From Chloroflexota bacterium (GTDB taxonomy: Bacteria > Chloroflexota > Dehalococcoidia > Lucifugimonadales > UBA3495), in assembly GCA_028875055.1 (NCBI GenBank), contig JAPPGG010000051.1, positions 1-51,998 on the forward strand: a DNA stretch of 51,998 nt. The letters run 5' to 3'. This document shows positions 32,036 through 42,946 of this stretch, in pieces. The notes under the pieces were generated by a model. That model did not search any database. It had not been told where the DNA came from and worked only from the letters and a program-made list of their open reading frames with translations. Position 1 is the first letter of the stretch. The number at the start of each line of letters is the position of its first letter. The position numbers were made by a program, and so were the translations under genes.

Positions 32036-33734
32036 GTGTCTCCTGCCGGCGCATACGTCGGCGCAGTTTGTCCCACTCGTATGCCCCCAACTCGCACAGC
32101 GCCAGCGGCGCACGTTCCGGTTCCCACAGGGGGCGCCAGGACCGGCCCAGTATCCCCCTATAGGACAGAAGCTCCCTACTGGACACCAGGATGGGCAGCT
32201 TCATGGCAGGCATCCGGGACGCCGTGCTGGCGTAGGTCTCCGCCACCTCCTCGGTGTCCACCACGAACAGCGTGGTCGGGAAGGGCGGCTGGTCATCCCG
32301 GGGCGCGTCGGAGCGGTAGTAGCGGGAGTAGGGTCGCAGGCGGGCGGCCACTCCCCTGGGGTGGCGGGCGCGCAGCTCGTGCTCGAGGTAGAAGGGCACG
32401 TGCAGGGCGTTGACGAGCAGGTGCCCCACGGCGTCGGGGGCGATGGCGTCCTCGCCCCGGTTGAAGGCCCGGTCCGAGCGGGCGGTGGGAATGGACCACC
32501 GGAGTTCGCTGGCGCCCTCGGCCCGGGCCTCGGCGGCCAGTTCGGACAGGAACCAGGTGATGCCGTCGGCGTGGCCGGTCTGACGCTGCCAGGTGAGGAT
32601 GCGGTGTCCCAGGGGCCGGGGCCGTCCGTGATTGTCGGCAGCAGGCTCGGTGCTCCAGGCGGCCATGGTGGTGGACAGTTGCGCCCGGTCCCGGCGGGTG
32701 ATGTACCTGATGCCCCGGTCGGACACGGCGTAGCGCACGTCGCTCCGCTTGCCGTGCTGTTCCACCAGGCCCCAGGTCTGCGTCAGGCTGCGGGTCATCT
32801 GGCTGACCCTCCCGTCGGACACGCCCAGCCAGCGGGCCAGGTGTTCCCGGGGGATCATCGGGTAGTCGGTGATCAGGTCCAGGGCGCGCTTCTCCGAGGG
32901 GCTGAGGCCGAAGGCCGGGACGGACTGGACCATCCGCTCCGGATCGGGTAGGGACGCCCGCTTGCGCTCCGGCGCCTCCGGTTGAAACTGTCCGCCGGGG
33001 TCGGCGTCGGAGACCACCTGCTCCAGGGTGCGGTATCTCCTGGCAACCACCCAGTTGGAGGAAATCCAGGATAAGCGCTCCCACGCTTCCAGGGTCTCGC
33101 GGCGCTCCACGCCTACGAAATAGTCCCTGAAGTCCGCGTTGAGGCAGAACTCGTCGGTGAGCCGCTGCTCCCAGGGACTGGGAACCAGGACCAGCACCAT
33201 TGAGGGACGGCGGTTGTGGTGGTACTCGGCGATGGCCCGCAGCCGGTCGTAGAGGGAGCGGCGCCGCAGCGCCAGCCCCTGGCGCACCACGCCGAAGCTG
33301 CGGCCGTTGTGGAGCGTGATCACCGCGTCGAACCGGCCCCGGCGCTGGAACTCCACCTGGGTTTCCCGCCCGTCCACGCCGGGGGATAGCGTTGCTGCCA
33401 GGCGGCACACCGAAGCCACGGCGTCAATGCGGCGTATGAGCAATGCCAGCCACTGCCTGGACACGGGGTAGGCCCGCATGAAGCCCGAGGGCGCGTCGTA
33501 GCCCAGGGCTTCGGCGGCCTGGGCGATGCCCTTCTTCGTGAGGTAGTAGCGGTGGCTGGAGGGCAGATGGGCCGTGCCGTGGCTCACCCGCCCGGCCAGG
33601 CCGTCCTTCAGCAGTGTGGCAAGGGCGCGGTGGACCGTCGCCAGAGGTTCGCCCAGGACCAGGGCCAGTTCCCCCGCGTCGATGAGGGGCAGCCGGGCCA
33701 GGGCGTCCAGGATGCGCTCTCGTGAGAATGCCAT
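32031..33734 (-). CDS. Replication-relaxation family protein (full length)
   Basis: 567 residues. The N-terminus is a winged helix (ILDALARLPLIDAGELALVL, then VHRALATLLKDGL and YYLTKKG), a middle region has a second winged helix (LSPSEKRALDLITDYPMIPR, then WLGVSDGRVSQMTRSL), and the C-terminal domain (about 400-530) contains AIAPDAVGHLLVN, YLEHELRARHPRGVAARLRP, FPTTLFVVDTEEVAETYAST. The family (PF13814) is found on plasmids and integrative elements and is linked to plasmid replication and DNA relaxation; biochemistry is scant. The C-terminal layout resembles nuclease-like folds, but I see no firm catalytic set. This is the only full-length copy of four in the window. Confidence 0.8.
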   Translation of the reverse strand: MAFSRERILDALARLPLIDAGELALVLGEPLATVHRALATLLKDGLAGRVSHGTAHLPSSHRYYLTKKGIAQAAEALGYDAPSGFMRAYPVSRQWLALLIRRIDAVASVCRLAATLSPGVDGRETQVEFQRRGRFDAVITLHNGRSFGVVRQGLALRRRSLYDRLRAIAEYHHNRRPSMVLVLVPSPWEQRLTDEFCLNADFRDYFVGVERRETLEAWERLSWISSNWVVARRYRTLEQVVSDADPGGQFQPEAPERKRASLPDPERMVQSVPAFGLSPSEKRALDLITDYPMIPREHLARWLGVSDGRVSQMTRSLTQTWGLVEQHGKRSDVRYAVSDRGIRYITRRDRAQLSTTMAAWSTEPAADNHGRPRPLGHRILTWQRQTGHADGITWFLSELAAEARAEGASELRWSIPTARSDRAFNRGEDAIAPDAVGHLLVNALHVPFYLEHELRARHPRGVAARLRPYSRYYRSDAPRDDQPPFPTTLFVVDTEEVAETYASTASRMPAMKLPILVSSRELLSYRGILGRSWRPLWEPERAPLALCELGAYEWDKLRRRMRRQETR

Positions 33735-34042
33735 ATCTTCAGCGTAACAGCCGGAAGCCGCCGCCGTCAGTGGGCAATTGTCACTCCTAGCTTAGAAGAA
33801 GGTAGCAACTCCAGGATCTGGGAGGACAGCCGGAATGACCCCGTTGGCCAGTTCATCCTGTTAAGGTGGATCGCGATACTAGGATACTATTCGCCCGGAG
33901 CGGCCAATCCCGGTCGATAGCTGGTCCTCACCGCAGTGAAGAGGTAGATGGTGCGGCCGTTGGGCAGGTCCCTGCAGAGTGCGAATTTCAAAGTGCGGGT
34001 CATCGAGATGCATTTATCGTACTGGTCTGGAGTTGTCTCGGG
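33735..34042. other. Gap of about 310 bp
   Basis: A 38-codon minus frame (MTRTLKFALCRDLPNGRTIY followed by LFTAVRTSYRPG, near 33892-34008) may be a gene fragment, but it lacks support. No promoter clear enough to call for the replication-relaxation gene. Confidence 0.3.
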
Positions 34043-34311
34043 CTAACGGCGCTGTAGCAATTGGTCGTACTCCTAATATGAGCCGATCCAGAACCAGAAG
34101 ATGTCGTTTTGTTCCATTAGGCCGAGAGTGCGGTAGTCGGCCCTGACGCGCACTGAGAAGACGGGGTGTCGTCGTCCGACGCGTTTGAAGTTCAGGCCCG
34201 GGTGGTTCGGGTTCCCCTGAAACAAAATGCACACGTTCCTGGTATGCTGTTTGACGTGGCTCGGCAGAAGGTTGTAGGTATCCCAGCAGTGCTTCGCGTG
34301 AAGGAGCGCAT
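34043..34311 (-). pseudogene. RelE/ParE-type toxin, inactivated
   Basis: The ATG at 34311 follows the antitoxin stop by two bases. MRSFTR then, after a one-base shift, HCWDTYNLLPSHVKQHTRNV, CILFQGNPNHPGLNFKRVG, PVFSVRVRADYRTLGL, IFWFWIGSY and, beyond an in-frame TAG (34073-34075), EYDQLLQRR. This is the complete pattern of a ParE/RelE-like toxin of about 90 residues with one frameshift and one nonsense codon. It would not be produced as a whole protein. Confidence 0.65.
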
Positions 34312-34313
34312 GG

Positions 34314-34538
34314 CTAAAAGTCAGTCGGGTCCAAAGGGGTGGTGGACCCCGCTCCGTTGTCGGCCAAAGTTTCGTTGGCGAGGTTGCTCAGCAGCTCATC
34401 CGATTTCGGCCGGTCGAACAGTTGGTCCCACTGTTGGCCAGCATCAAGCTCGGCCAGCAGGAACCCGGCAAACCGGTCCTGTGCTTTTGGGGGAAGTGTA
34501 ATAGCCCGATTGAAGGCGTCTTGCAGCAGTTGGTTCAT
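34314..34538 (-). CDS. Antitoxin of a RelE/ParE-type module
   Basis: 74 residues: MNQLLQDAFNRAITLPPKAQ then FAGFLLAELDAGQQWDQLFD, LLSNLANETLADNGAGST and PLDP, the standard make-up of the small helical antitoxin encoded before these toxins. GAGTGGG precedes the ATG. The antitoxin is intact while its toxin is broken, a usual decay route because loss of the antitoxin first would be harmful. Confidence 0.7.
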   Translation of the reverse strand: MNQLLQDAFNRAITLPPKAQDRFAGFLLAELDAGQQWDQLFDRPKSDELLSNLANETLADNGAGSTTPLDPTDF

Positions 34539-34591
34539 GATTTCCCACTCTTTTCTTTTTGAATGACTTCAAACTGGCCGACCGGTATCTG

Positions 34592-35332
34592 TCAGACTTT
34601 CCGCATTGACGCCCATTTCCTTCTAGATTCAGTGAGCGCCCGAATTTCCTTTAGTAGTTCTTCGTCCAAACCAACTTGGATGTGAGCTAAGGCGGATTCT
34701 AACGCGGACCGTTCCTGTTGTGGCATCTGATCTATCAATTCCTTCAACTCGGGAGAATTTTCCGACAATTGGTTGAGATCGGGCCGATCTGCGCTGACGC
34801 CTAGCGTGATCTTGATCGAATTCACCAGTAGATGCCGGAAGCTGTAGTATTCCGCTTCGCTTAGGAAAAATCCGTACGGAGTGGGAACCCAAAATGGGTT
34901 ATCGTTGCTGCGATCCCCACCGGGGAAGTGGGCTAGCTGGTTATTGCGGAACCAGTGGTAAAAGTGGGTGTACAGAGCGTCTAAATCGCCTTTGTACATA
35001 GTCGAACGCAAAAACTTATTCTTATCTTGTTTGGAATAATGGGCAGCAGCCCACCAACGGACAGCGTCGGCAAACAGCACCTTCATTAGGTGATCCAAGA
35101 ATGGACCGATGATTGGCATGTGCTTCTGAATCTCGCTTTCATCAAGCCATTCACGCACGAAGAAAGCTCGGATGTTTGCTAAGCGTTGGTCTATTTCCCT
35201 CGTGTTGACGAGTTCCCAGTCGATCCTCCTCTTTATGAACATCCACTCCATTGCTTCTATGGAAGCCAAGGAGGCGAGTAGGCATCGTAGGGATTCGCGT
35301 TGTGCGCAGGTTTTTTCATTCACGGGAAGCAT
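34592..35332 (-). CDS. Hypothetical protein with a HEPN-like RNxxxxH motif
   Basis: 246 residues, mostly helical, low GC. The motif WFRNNQLAHF gives R129-N130-x4-H135 (R-x5-H), which fits the R-x4-6-H active site of HEPN RNases, with a long helix before it. No named family recognised; the HEPN reading is an inference from the motif and helical content. It lies beside a decayed toxin-antitoxin pair in a defence-like stretch. Start at ATG 35332, but the spacing to GAGG is poor and a GTG at 35320 is possible. Confidence 0.4.
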   Translation of the reverse strand: MLPVNEKTCAQRESLRCLLASLASIEAMEWMFIKRRIDWELVNTREIDQRLANIRAFFVREWLDESEIQKHMPIIGPFLDHLMKVLFADAVRWWAAAHYSKQDKNKFLRSTMYKGDLDALYTHFYHWFRNNQLAHFPGGDRSNDNPFWVPTPYGFFLSEAEYYSFRHLLVNSIKITLGVSADRPDLNQLSENSPELKELIDQMPQQERSALESALAHIQVGLDEELLKEIRALTESRRKWASMRKV

Positions 35333-35529
35333 CCTCGCTTTTAGTGTCTGCCTCTCGGTACATTTGCCGCGCGGCTAACGCTGCTTGCAATCGGCCGGTT
35401 GGGAGTTGGGCTACGGTTGTTTCGATGGTCTGAGTGGTTCTGCTACTGGGTTACCATTCGTGGCGCCATAAAAGGCGAGGAGCGGTGGAATGGGCAGTGT
35501 CCACCGAATTGGAATATTGGTATTCCATT

Positions 35530-35916
35530 TCAATCGTCGCATAAGCTGCACCCGTCCATTACAGTCGGTGGCCTTTCCGCGGCGAGTGCTGCTTCCATTA
35601 ATTCGTTTATTGGCCTGTCCAATAGTGCCTCAGCATCTACCCGGGCATCATCATCTACCCAAGGGCCGCAATTTGTGCACCAAACCAGTGCGCCTACGCC
35701 AACTGTTTCTATGTGCTGGATACTTGGCAGATGGACGGCAAACCACTTCGCGATCAATGCGAATGTAGAGTGCGGTAGTCTCATCTGGCACGTGCGGCAA
35801 TCGGCATTGTGGTCTACCAGATGTACACCATTCCATTGCAGGGCGAATACATCGGAGGCTTTCTTGTCTTTGTTGGTGGATATGACATCAAAGGCGTACC
35901 CGTACTTGCAATTCAT
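35530..35916 (-). CDS. Cys-rich, probably zinc-binding hypothetical protein
   Basis: 128 residues from the ATG at 35916 (AGGAG five bases upstream). Cys pairs: CRTC, CTNC and CSLC, with nearby His, suggest one or two zinc sites. Other stretches: KKASDVFALQWNGVHLVDHN and FALIAKWFAVHLPSIQHIE. No family recognised. It shares strand and composition with the HEPN-like gene, so the two may be one transferred segment. Confidence 0.45.
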   Translation of the reverse strand: MNCKYGYAFDVISTNKDKKASDVFALQWNGVHLVDHNADCRTCQMRLPHSTFALIAKWFAVHLPSIQHIETVGVGALVWCTNCGPWVDDDARVDAEALLDRPINELMEAALAAERPPTVMDGCSLCDD

Positions 35917-36214
35917 GATTTCTCCTGCGGTGGGTGATGATTCACCTTCATTCGTTTGATCCATCCACCGCTGGGCCAAGGCGTCTCTTGCTACCTTGGG
36001 CATTATATCATTCTGGGCTATCAGGGCTTAGCATTTCTGCTCAGCGGCTTGGCCGAGGCGGACGTGCAGCGTATCGTAGGCATCGTAGTGCGGGATGGGC
36101 AGGTTACAGCCGTGCTAGTGACAGTTCCTGATTTTCCAGTCCCATTTAGACACAAGATGAACGGCGATCTGGCCCCTTCAGGAAACTCCAACAGCACTTT
36201 TGTCAAGTGGAAAC

Positions 36215-36289
36215 CTCTTGGACGGGCTGGACGACTTGGCCAACGATCAGGGCTGGATACCTGCCGCCGAGGTTCTGGGGGTAAATTAC
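36215..36289 (+). pseudogene. Family A fragment, 25 codons
   Basis: LLDGLDDLANDQGWIPAAEV and LGVNY match LLDLLDALVEERGRVPAAEM and LEVN of the family A gene that starts 417 bp downstream. It is too short to function; it marks a tandem duplication or replacement of the family A locus. The surrounding 35917-36497 holds no other supportable gene. Confidence 0.45.
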
Positions 36290-36497
36290 CCAGGCCGGCA
36301 CTTTGCTACGACAACCGGTAGGTGTCCCTGCAGATGTGGCAGATGAAGGTGGGCTTCAGGAATTCGGGCGACGGCGACCAGTAGGAAACTGACGACGAAA
36401 TCCTAGCCCGGCATGTGAAGGAATTTGATACTCGCGCCGACAATTTTCCGGGACCGGGGAGACGGCCCGGCGGAACTCTTCCCGAAAGCTCCGACGT

Positions 36498-36708
36498 GTC
36501 AAACTGCAATCCTCTCAAGCGGTTTCCCGCAGTGCGCACCCTGAAAGGAGAAATGAAAGGATTGCAGAATACAATCCAGGGGCATTTCCTACGGGAAATT
36601 GAGCGTTGGGGACGAAGTTTTGGGTATTACAGGGCGAGCAATTTACTGCGGCTCTATAATCACTTTATTGCAGGAATTGCAGTGCTGAGATTGTAGTTTC
36701 GACCCATG
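36498..36708 (+). repeat. Conserved ~211-bp 5' element, copy 3
   Basis: Ends at the ATG of the family A gene. Contains the dyad GGATTG-CAGAATA-CAATCC (36559-36577), TTTCCTACGGGAAA, GAGCAATTTACTGCGG, TATAAT (near 36656) and ATTGCAG/GATTGTAG boxes. The TATAAT position fits a promoter, but no good -35 hexamer stands 16-18 bp upstream, so an activator may be needed. Confidence 0.65.
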
Positions 36709-37155
36709 GTGAAAGCCTTGAACGACGATGACTACGACGCCCTGGAGGTGGGCTGCGACCCCGAGGTGGGACCGAACGCTCCCCTATCGGGCGACGTCCT
36801 ATTGGACCTGCTGGACGCCCTGGTGGAGGAACGAGGCCGGGTGCCCGCCGCCGAGATGCTGGAGGTAAATTGCCGCACCCTGGCCTTCTGCTGCGATACC
36901 CGGCAGGTCTCCCGGCGGATGCGACGTGCGCTGGTGGACTTCAGCAATACGGGCGAGGCCGGTGGCGGCGAATCGCATGTTGGTGATGGTCTGCCGGACG
37001 AAGGTGTGGTGGTTCTGCGCCAGCGGACGGCTGACCTGGAGGACGAAAACGCCGAGCTGCGGAAGTTGGCAGGTGATCAGGCGCGCCAGCTGGAGGAGCT
37101 GACCGGTAGGCCGCGCTGGAAGGCGCAAGCCAACCGGACGAAGCTGCCGAAGTAG
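36706..37155 (+). pseudogene. Family A gene, N-terminal part (HTH + coiled coil)
   Basis: 149 codons: VLLDLLDALVEERGRVPAAE then CCDTRQVSRRMRRALVDF (HTH-like) and LRQRTADLEDENAELRKLAG (coil), ending TAG at 37155. The C-terminal domain follows in another frame at 37197. Compared with the intact gene at 3515, the protein is split. Either this is a frameshifted gene or a variant in which the two domains are made separately. Confidence 0.55.
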
Positions 37156-37196
37156 TATACGCTGATGATGCGCATGGACATGACCAGTCCGACAGC

Positions 37197-37589
37197 GTGG
37201 CAGAGAGTTGGAGACCGCCCCAGCGCCGGACCGGAATGCCCGATGCCGGGGTGGTTACCCTGGAGGAACGGCCCGATGAGGAGTTCGCCTTCGGCCCGGC
37301 GGCGCCTTTGGTTGCCGAATGGCGCAGGTTGCGGACAGACGGCAGGCAAGGCGCCAGCCGCGTTGACCGGGCGCAGGCCGCCGTGCGCCGGTGGGAACTG
37401 GAAGCCGCAATGATTGGCGAGTACCACCTGACCCTGCCGCCGGACACCTACCCCTTGGATGGCGCAAGGCGCGCCGATTACGTCCGCTGGCGGCGGGATG
37501 CGTTGGCGGAAGCCCAGAGAGAGTTGGGGAGGGCTAAACGAGCGCGTTTGCTGCGGCGGGTGTTTACTCTGGGGTTGTGGCGGAGGTAG
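37197..37589 (+). CDS. Family A gene, C-terminal domain as a separate frame
   Basis: About 130 residues: [40 protein letters not shown] and the basic end [13 protein letters not shown] match the C-terminal domain of the intact family A protein at 3515-4342. The GTG start at 37197 lacks a ribosome site, so independent translation is doubtful. The frame ends about 110 bp before the restriction island. Confidence 0.5.
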   Translation: MAESWRPPQRRTGMPDAGVVTLEERPDEEFAFGPAAPLVAEWRRLRTDGRQGASRVDRAQAAVRRWELEAAMIGEYHLTLPPDTYPLDGARRADYVRWRRDALAEAQRELGRAKRARLLRRVFTLGLWRR

Positions 37590-37636
37590 TAGCTGCTCTT
37601 CCAAGCGGCGCCGTAGCTATGATTTCCAGGGCCGGA

Positions 37637-37665
37637 TTGACCCGATGCGCCCAGGGGCATATCCT
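37637..37665 (+). promoter_or_regulatory. Promoter of the type I restriction operon
   Basis: TTGACC (37637-37642), 17-bp spacer, TATCCT (37660-37665), leaving a short leader of about 30 bases to the ATG at 37701. The next genes overlap or are closely spaced up to hsdR, so this could serve the whole operon. Confidence 0.45.
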
Positions 37666-37700
37666 TGAACTGCATCCAAGAATACAAGGGAGCGTGGAGG

Positions 37701-37958
37701 ATGGAACCCAGGATGTCGTCAAGCAATCGTCTGCTGCCCACGGGGGAATGCTGGTGTGGCTGCGGCTCGGAAACCTCCATCGGTTCCTTTTTCCTCCCCG
37801 GCCACGACAAGGCCGCCGAGGCGGCGGTGATTTCGGTGGAGTACGGCGGCGCGCCCCGGTTCCTGGTGCAGCACGGGTACGGACCGGAGGGCAAGAATCC
37901 CAGGCAGGAGATGGCGAAGCTGCGCTCCGATGGCAAGCGAGGGAGGAGATCCCGATGA
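37701..37958 (+). CDS. Small CWCGCG protein preceding hsdM
   Basis: 85 residues. Pattern: [20 protein letters not shown] then [20 protein letters not shown] and VQHGYGP. This small conserved protein, probably metal-binding through its Cys residues, is often seen just before type I methyltransferase genes; its function is unknown to me. The start is the ATG with GGGAG upstream. Its stop overlaps the hsdM start (ATGA). Confidence 0.7.
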   Translation: MEPRMSSSNRLLPTGECWCGCGSETSIGSFFLPGHDKAAEAAVISVEYGGAPRFLVQHGYGPEGKNPRQEMAKLRSDGKRGRRSR

Positions 37959-39544
37959 CGACCCCAAAGGGAAGGCGGAAAGCCTCCGGACCCGGGGGCG
38001 CCGCAACAAACGGGGACACGGTTGCGGATTACCGCGCCGAGTTGTGGCGCATGGCCGACACCCTGCGTGGCAGCATGGACGCCGCCGAGTACAAGCACGT
38101 GGTCTTGGGGCTCATTTTCCTCAAGTACATCTCCGACGCCTTTGAGGAAGCCTACGCCAGGCTGGATGCCGAGCGGGACCAGGGCGCGGACCCGGAGGAC
38201 CCGGACGAGTACCGAGCCCAGGGCATCTTCTGGGTGCCGCCCGAAGCCCGGTGGACTGTGCTGCAAGCCCAGGCCCGCCAGCCCGCCATCGGCCGTTTGG
38301 TGGACGACGCCATGACCGCCATTGAGGGGGACAACCCGGCGCTCAAGGACGTGCTGCCCAAGGAGTACGGCCGGGACGCCCTGGACAAGCAGCGCCTGGG
38401 CCAGGTGGTGGACCTGGTGAGCAACATCAGGGTCGGCGGCGCCGAAGCCCAGGCCAACGACGTGCTGGGGCAGGTGTACGAGTACTTCTTGGAGCAGTTC
38501 GCTTTGGCCGAGGGGCGCAAGGGCGGCGAGTTCTACACGCCCCGCTCGGTGGTGCAGCTGCTGGTGGAGATGCTGGAACCGTACCAGGGCCGAGTCTATG
38601 ATCCATGCTGCGGCTCCTCGGGGATGTTCATACAGTCGGTGGACTTCATCCGCGCCGACGCCACGGGCAACGGCAACGGCGGCCGCGCCAGGGGGGACAT
38701 TTCCATCTACGGCCAGGAGTCCAACTACACCACCTGGCGGCTGGCCAAGATGAACCTGGCCATCCGGGGCATCGAGGGTCAGATCGCCCAGGGCGACAGC
38801 TTCCACAACGACCGTCACCCCGACCTGCGGGCCGACTACACCCTGGCCAACCCGCCTTTCAACGTCTCCGATTGGGGCGGCGAACGGCTGCGGGACGACA
38901 AGCGTTGGGATTACGGAGCGCCGCCGGTGGGCAACGCCAACTTCGCCTGGGTCCAGCACTTCCTGTACCACCTGGCGCCCCGGGGAGTGGCGGGGTTCGT
39001 GCTGGCTAACGGCTCCATGTCCTCCAACCAGTCGGGTGAGGGGGAAATCCGCAAGGGCATCGTCGAGGCGGGACTGGTGGACTGCATCATCGCCCTGCCA
39101 GGGCAGTTGTTCCGCTCCACCCAGATACCGGCCTGCCTTTGGTTCCTGCGCAAGGGCCGCGTCGCGGGGGAAACACGCACCAGGGAAACGCTGTTCATCG
39201 ACGCCCGCAAGCTGGGGCATATGCTGGATCGTACCCACCGGGACCTGTCCGCCGAGGACATCGCCCGCATCGCTGGCGCCTACCATGCCTGGCGGGGCGG
39301 CGCCGGCGACTATGCCGACGTACCCGGGTTCTGCAAGAGCGCATCGCTAGAGGAAATCGGCAAGCACGGTCACGTGCTCACGCCGGGCCGCTACGTGGGA
39401 GCGGAGCCGCAGCCTGACGACGGCGAGCCCTTCCAGGAAAAGATGGCCCGCCTGGCAGCCCAGTGGCGGGAGCAGCAAACCGAAGCCCGGCGGTTGGACG
39501 CGGCCATCGCCGAGAACCTGGAGCGGCTGGGATTCGGAGGGTAG
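37955..39544 (+). CDS. hsdM: Type I restriction-modification methyltransferase subunit HsdM
   Basis: 529 residues. N-terminal HsdM helical domain ([20 protein letters not shown] then KYISDAFE), AdoMet motif [14 protein letters not shown] (about 214) and catalytic NPPF in [14 protein letters not shown] (about 298). It methylates adenine in the bipartite site defined by HsdS. GGGAGGAG precedes the ATG. High GC, like hsdR, whereas the genes between them are clearly lower in GC. Confidence 0.95.
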   Translation: MTTPKGRRKASGPGGAATNGDTVADYRAELWRMADTLRGSMDAAEYKHVVLGLIFLKYISDAFEEAYARLDAERDQGADPEDPDEYRAQGIFWVPPEARWTVLQAQARQPAIGRLVDDAMTAIEGDNPALKDVLPKEYGRDALDKQRLGQVVDLVSNIRVGGAEAQANDVLGQVYEYFLEQFALAEGRKGGEFYTPRSVVQLLVEMLEPYQGRVYDPCCGSSGMFIQSVDFIRADATGNGNGGRARGDISIYGQESNYTTWRLAKMNLAIRGIEGQIAQGDSFHNDRHPDLRADYTLANPPFNVSDWGGERLRDDKRWDYGAPPVGNANFAWVQHFLYHLAPRGVAGFVLANGSMSSNQSGEGEIRKGIVEAGLVDCIIALPGQLFRSTQIPACLWFLRKGRVAGETRTRETLFIDARKLGHMLDRTHRDLSAEDIARIAGAYHAWRGGAGDYADVPGFCKSASLEEIGKHGHVLTPGRYVGAEPQPDDGEPFQEKMARLAAQWREQQTEARRLDAAIAENLERLGFGG

Positions 39545-39550
39545 AGTCTT

Positions 39551-39977
39551 TTGACGAACTTGAACCTTGGGCCGCTGGAAGACGCTGTTGGCCAGTTGGA
39601 AGACGCCTTGGACATATATCACTCCGACTTGGCATTGGACAACCCTCGTCTCAAGAGACATCTGAGGGCAGCCGTAATCCAAGCCTTTGAGTTCACGTAT
39701 GAGCTCTCCTTCAGAATGCTGCGCCGCTACCTGGAGCTTGCATCGGCCAATCCCGCAGAAATTGATGAACTCGTTTTCAATGACGTGATTCGTGAAGCGT
39801 ACAGGCAAGCCCTCCTCAAGTCCGAACTCCCGGAGTGGATGGAGTTTCGGAGAAACCGCGGCACGACCAGCCATACCTACAACGAAGAGAAGGCGCAGGA
39901 GGTGTTCGAAAGCGTTCCCGACTTCCTACAGGAGGCCCGGTATCTCTTGAACCGCCTACAAGAGAGGGTTGGATCTT

Positions 39978-39985
<8 letters not shown>
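39551..39985 (+). CDS. HepT-type HEPN protein (HI0074 / NTase_sub_bind family)
   Basis: 144 residues, helical: LEDAVGQLEDALDIYHSD and LRAAVIQAFEFTYELSFRML are typical of the nucleotidyltransferase substrate-binding family. The active-site motif is R101-NRGTTS-H108-T-Y110, i.e. R-x6-H-x-Y. Known: in HepT-MntA modules the HEPN RNase is the toxin and MntA inactivates it by adding AMP to the Tyr two residues after the His. Here the partner nucleotidyltransferase is the N-terminus of the next protein, fused to HsdS. The TTG start is 6 bases after hsdM; the stop overlaps the next start. Confidence 0.8.
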
Positions 39986-41625
<1,640 letters not shown>

Positions 41626-41633
<8 letters not shown>

Positions 41634-42897
41634 ACCGAACCAAGACATTCTGCTTGCAGAAATGGTGGTCGAGTTTGTCATTGACGGGCGATGCGTCTCC
41701 GCCCCGGCGAGAATTCTTGAACGGCTGTCGCCTCACCCCCAGGTGGTAATCGAGGTTACAGACGTTCCGCGCCAACCACAACCGATTTCGCGCAGTACGC
41801 CAGACCGACAAACGTCAACCATCTCGACATTCCCACCAACTTCTAAAGGGCCTTCAGAAGTACGATTAGGCAGCGGTGTGCGAATTGGTGTGGTTGCCAA
41901 TGACTGGGTTTTCAACCAGACGGACGCAACATTACATTTGCAACTGAATCCGTGTGTCGCTTTGGATTTGCGGAATCCAATTTTCAAGTTGCATTTCAGC
42001 CTGTTGAACCTTACCGGGGATGTCTTCGATTGGCCGATAAAGTTGGAAGCTCCGCCTTGGCTTGTAAACATCGCACCCGTGCCAAACAAGTCAAAAATTG
42101 AAAGGGAACTTCGAAGAGCCTCCGGCTACTCCGTGATGCACGCAGGCACAATCGAACGCATGGACGGAGAAGACATTTCTGAACAGAACGCGGAAGCTCT
42201 TCTTGCTGGATTGGAAAGGTTTCTCTCCTTCGTTTGCGGATCTTCGTGCGGCTTGACCAACGTAACGGGTGTTGGAAAAACAGATAATGCGATCTGGAAG
42301 CGTTGGGGGTCCCATCACGTATCCCCATGGCAACGCCGCCGTTCGTGGTCAGATATCACCATCCGAAACAACCTTCCAGACATGTTTGCCGCGTATTGGG
42401 AAAAGTACCAGAGGCGTCAGCAACACTTTGATAGAGTTTTGGGTTGGTACGTCCACAGCAACGAAATTGAAGCACTCGACCTGAGTATCATTCTGAATCA
42501 AACTGTCCTTGAAATGCTGACCAGTTTGACATCCAGTGGAAACGATGCAGGAGGACCTATGGGGCACCGCATTGCGGCCATGCTAAAGGAGCAAGGTATC
42601 GATCCTCAGATTCCTGCCTATTGTAGTGAACTAATTGCGTTGGCCAAGCGCTGCGGCTTCAGACATGGCCCACATACACTGGTTGAGATACGTAACTCAA
42701 CGGTTCATTCAAACAATAAACCAGGGCAAACTGCCATCGAAGCTTTCCACGAAGCCAAACACTTGGGCTTATGGTACATAGAGCTTCTGCTACTGAAAAT
42801 GTTCGAGTATACAGGCGAATATGCCTCACGCCTTGCAAACGTTCAGCGAGCGGGAGCTACGGAACTGGTTCGGTGGTTGAATGACGAGCAATCTTGA
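41626..42897 (+). CDS. HEPN-type protein (ApeA-like C-terminus), defence-associated
   Basis: 423 residues. The N-terminal 240 residues are beta-rich and unassigned; the C-terminal part is helical with LVEIRNSTVHSNNKPG, i.e. R356-N-S-T-V-H361, a classic HEPN R-x4-H site in the ApeA-like context (followed by a WYIELLLLKMFEY helix). Likely an RNase acting in abortive defence (inference from family). The start overlaps the hsdS stop by 8 bases (ATG at 41626), so production is coupled to HsdS. GC is low relative to hsdM and hsdR. Confidence 0.55.
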
Positions 42898-42946
42898 CTA
42901 TATTTGCCACCCTTACTGGAGCCGACGTCGAATAGGAGGTTTACCA

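Noticed and set aside
20551-34075. TAG recoding (amber suppression) to explain two interrupted genes
   Set aside because: Many intact genes here end in TAG with no conserved extension, no suppressor tRNA or pyrrolysine gene is visible, and one of the two interrupted genes also has a frameshift; simple decay is likelier.
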